Below are positions 5,410-6,116 of a stretch of DNA of 6,116 bases, one piece after another. Source of the DNA: an uncultured Bacteroidaceae bacterium (GTDB lineage Bacteria; Bacteroidota; Bacteroidia; Bacteroidales; Bacteroidaceae). A program made the translations under genes and the position numbers. The stretch spans positions 1 to 6,116 of the forward strand of contig CAJGCJ010000112.1 of assembly GCA_904501775.1 (NCBI GenBank), given 5' to 3'. How positions within the stretch are numbered: position 1 is the stretch's first letter; each line of letters starts with the position of its first letter. Below the pieces are notes generated by a model, which saw nothing but the letters and a program-made list of their open reading frames with translations, was not told the origin of the DNA and searched no databases.

Positions 5410-6116
5410 ATGATAAAGATAATACAACCCGATGGCACAGCTCTTGAATTTGGTGCCGAGAATAACGGAAAGTCGTATATAGAACTACTCTCATCGGTAG
5501 ATCCTAAAATCCTTAACAGCGTAGTAGCTGTAAAGATTAACGACGAAGTGATTGATTTGCGTGATGTTCCTGCCGACGGCACCGAGGCAACTCTTGTTTC
5601 GATAGAAGATAAAGAGGCTCTTGGTGTGTTGCGTCACACTGCGACACATATTATGGCCGAGGCTGTAAAACATCTCTTTCCCGAGGCTAAACTCACAATC
5701 GGTCCTGCTACCGAGACAGGCTTCTTCTACGATTTCGAGTGTGCTCCCTTTACAAAGGAGAATCTTGAGGCTATCGAAAAGGAGATGAAGAAGATTATCA
5801 AGTCGAATCCCCGCATCGAGCGTAAAGTGGTATCGCGTGACGAGGCTATAGAGATGATGAAGGCTAAGGGCGAGACATATAAGCTCGAGCTTATCGATGC
5901 TATCCCCGGTGAGGAGAGAATAACAATCTATTCACAGGATGACTTTGTAGATCTCTGCATGGGTCCCCATTTGTTGAATACACGATTGATAAAGGGCTTT
6001 AAACTGCTCTCGTCATCAACAACATACTGGCGTGGCGACAAGAACAATCCTACATTGTCGCGTATCTACGGAACAGCATTCTTCAGCAAAGAGGATTGTG
6101 AAGCATATCTCGCACA
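5410..6116 (+). CDS. thrS: Threonyl-tRNA synthetase, N-terminal part, cut by window edge
   Basis: The first 235 codons of threonyl-tRNA synthetase, open to the end of the window. It charges tRNA-Thr and hydrolyses mischarged Ser-tRNA-Thr. Residues 1-61 are the TGS domain (MIKIIQPDGTALEF). The editing domain follows, with zinc-site-like residues HTATH at 76-80 (His76, His80) and CMGPH at 183-187 (Cys183, His187), aligning with the E. coli editing-site His73, His77, Cys182 and His186. FFYDFE at 105-110 and YWRGD with LSRIYGTAF at 206-224 are strongly conserved in the family. The catalytic and anticodon-binding domains lie beyond the window. The residue after Cys183 is Met where E. coli has Arg; I regard this as lineage variation. 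ATG at 5410 gives the canonical TGS start; no Shine-Dalgarno sequence is evident. In related genomes infC, rpmI and rplT usually follow, which cannot be checked here. Confidence 0.96.
   Translation, partial: MIKIIQPDGTALEFGAENNGKSYIELLSSVDPKILNSVVAVKINDEVIDLRDVPADGTEATLVSIEDKEALGVLRHTATHIMAEAVKHLFPEAKLTIGPATETGFFYDFECAPFTKENLEAIEKEMKKIIKSNPRIERKVVSRDEAIEMMKAKGETYKLELIDAIPGEERITIYSQDDFVDLCMGPHLLNTRLIKGFKLLSSSTTYWRGDKNNPTLSRIYGTAFFSKEDCEAYLA

Overview
The window looks like the chromosome of a member of the Bacteroidales (Bacteroidota). The evidence is threefold: exact or near-exact copies of the Bacteroidota -7 promoter hexamer (TAnnTTTG) upstream of several genes, no clear Shine-Dalgarno sequences before most starts, and the gene order ruvX - def - TPR protein - thrS, which is familiar from Bacteroides-type genomes. 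A DUF718-type sugar mutarotase and a lipoprotein metallopeptidase of family M64 also fit. The genus cannot be fixed from the sequence alone.

Layout. Positions 1-984 (minus strand) encode the N-terminal 328 residues of a predicted M64 ('IgA peptidase') lipoprotein, cut by the window edge inside its zinc-binding HExxH motif. A 156-bp AT-rich divergent spacer separates it from a plus-strand gene for a small SPOR-domain lipoprotein (1141-1638), which ends in a textbook rho-independent terminator (1658-1685). A mutarotase gene of the RhaM/DUF718 family follows (1754-2155) with its own -7 element. Next comes a probable operon: ruvX (2273-2701), def (2721-3278) and a 668-residue secreted TPR protein (3275-5281). 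def and the TPR gene overlap by four bases (ATGA). An imperfect hairpin follows, then a 96-base spacer, then the first 235 codons of thrS (5410 to the window end).

How they fit together. ruvX (pre-16S rRNA processing / Holliday-junction resolvase family), def (removal of N-formyl groups from nascent proteins) and thrS (threonyl-tRNA charging) form a translation-centred housekeeping block. The TPR protein sits inside this block although its signal peptide sends it to the cell envelope. The SPOR lipoprotein probably binds septal peptidoglycan. The M64 lipoprotein is an envelope protease of unknown substrate.

Most of the window is ordinary core genome. I see no CRISPR array, mobile element, tRNA, rRNA or defence system, and no convincing new multi-gene system. 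The points most worth a second look are an 11-bp perfect inverted repeat overlapping the -7 box of the ruvX operon, the translational coupling of def to an envelope TPR protein with a non-TPR middle region, and the orphan mutarotase.
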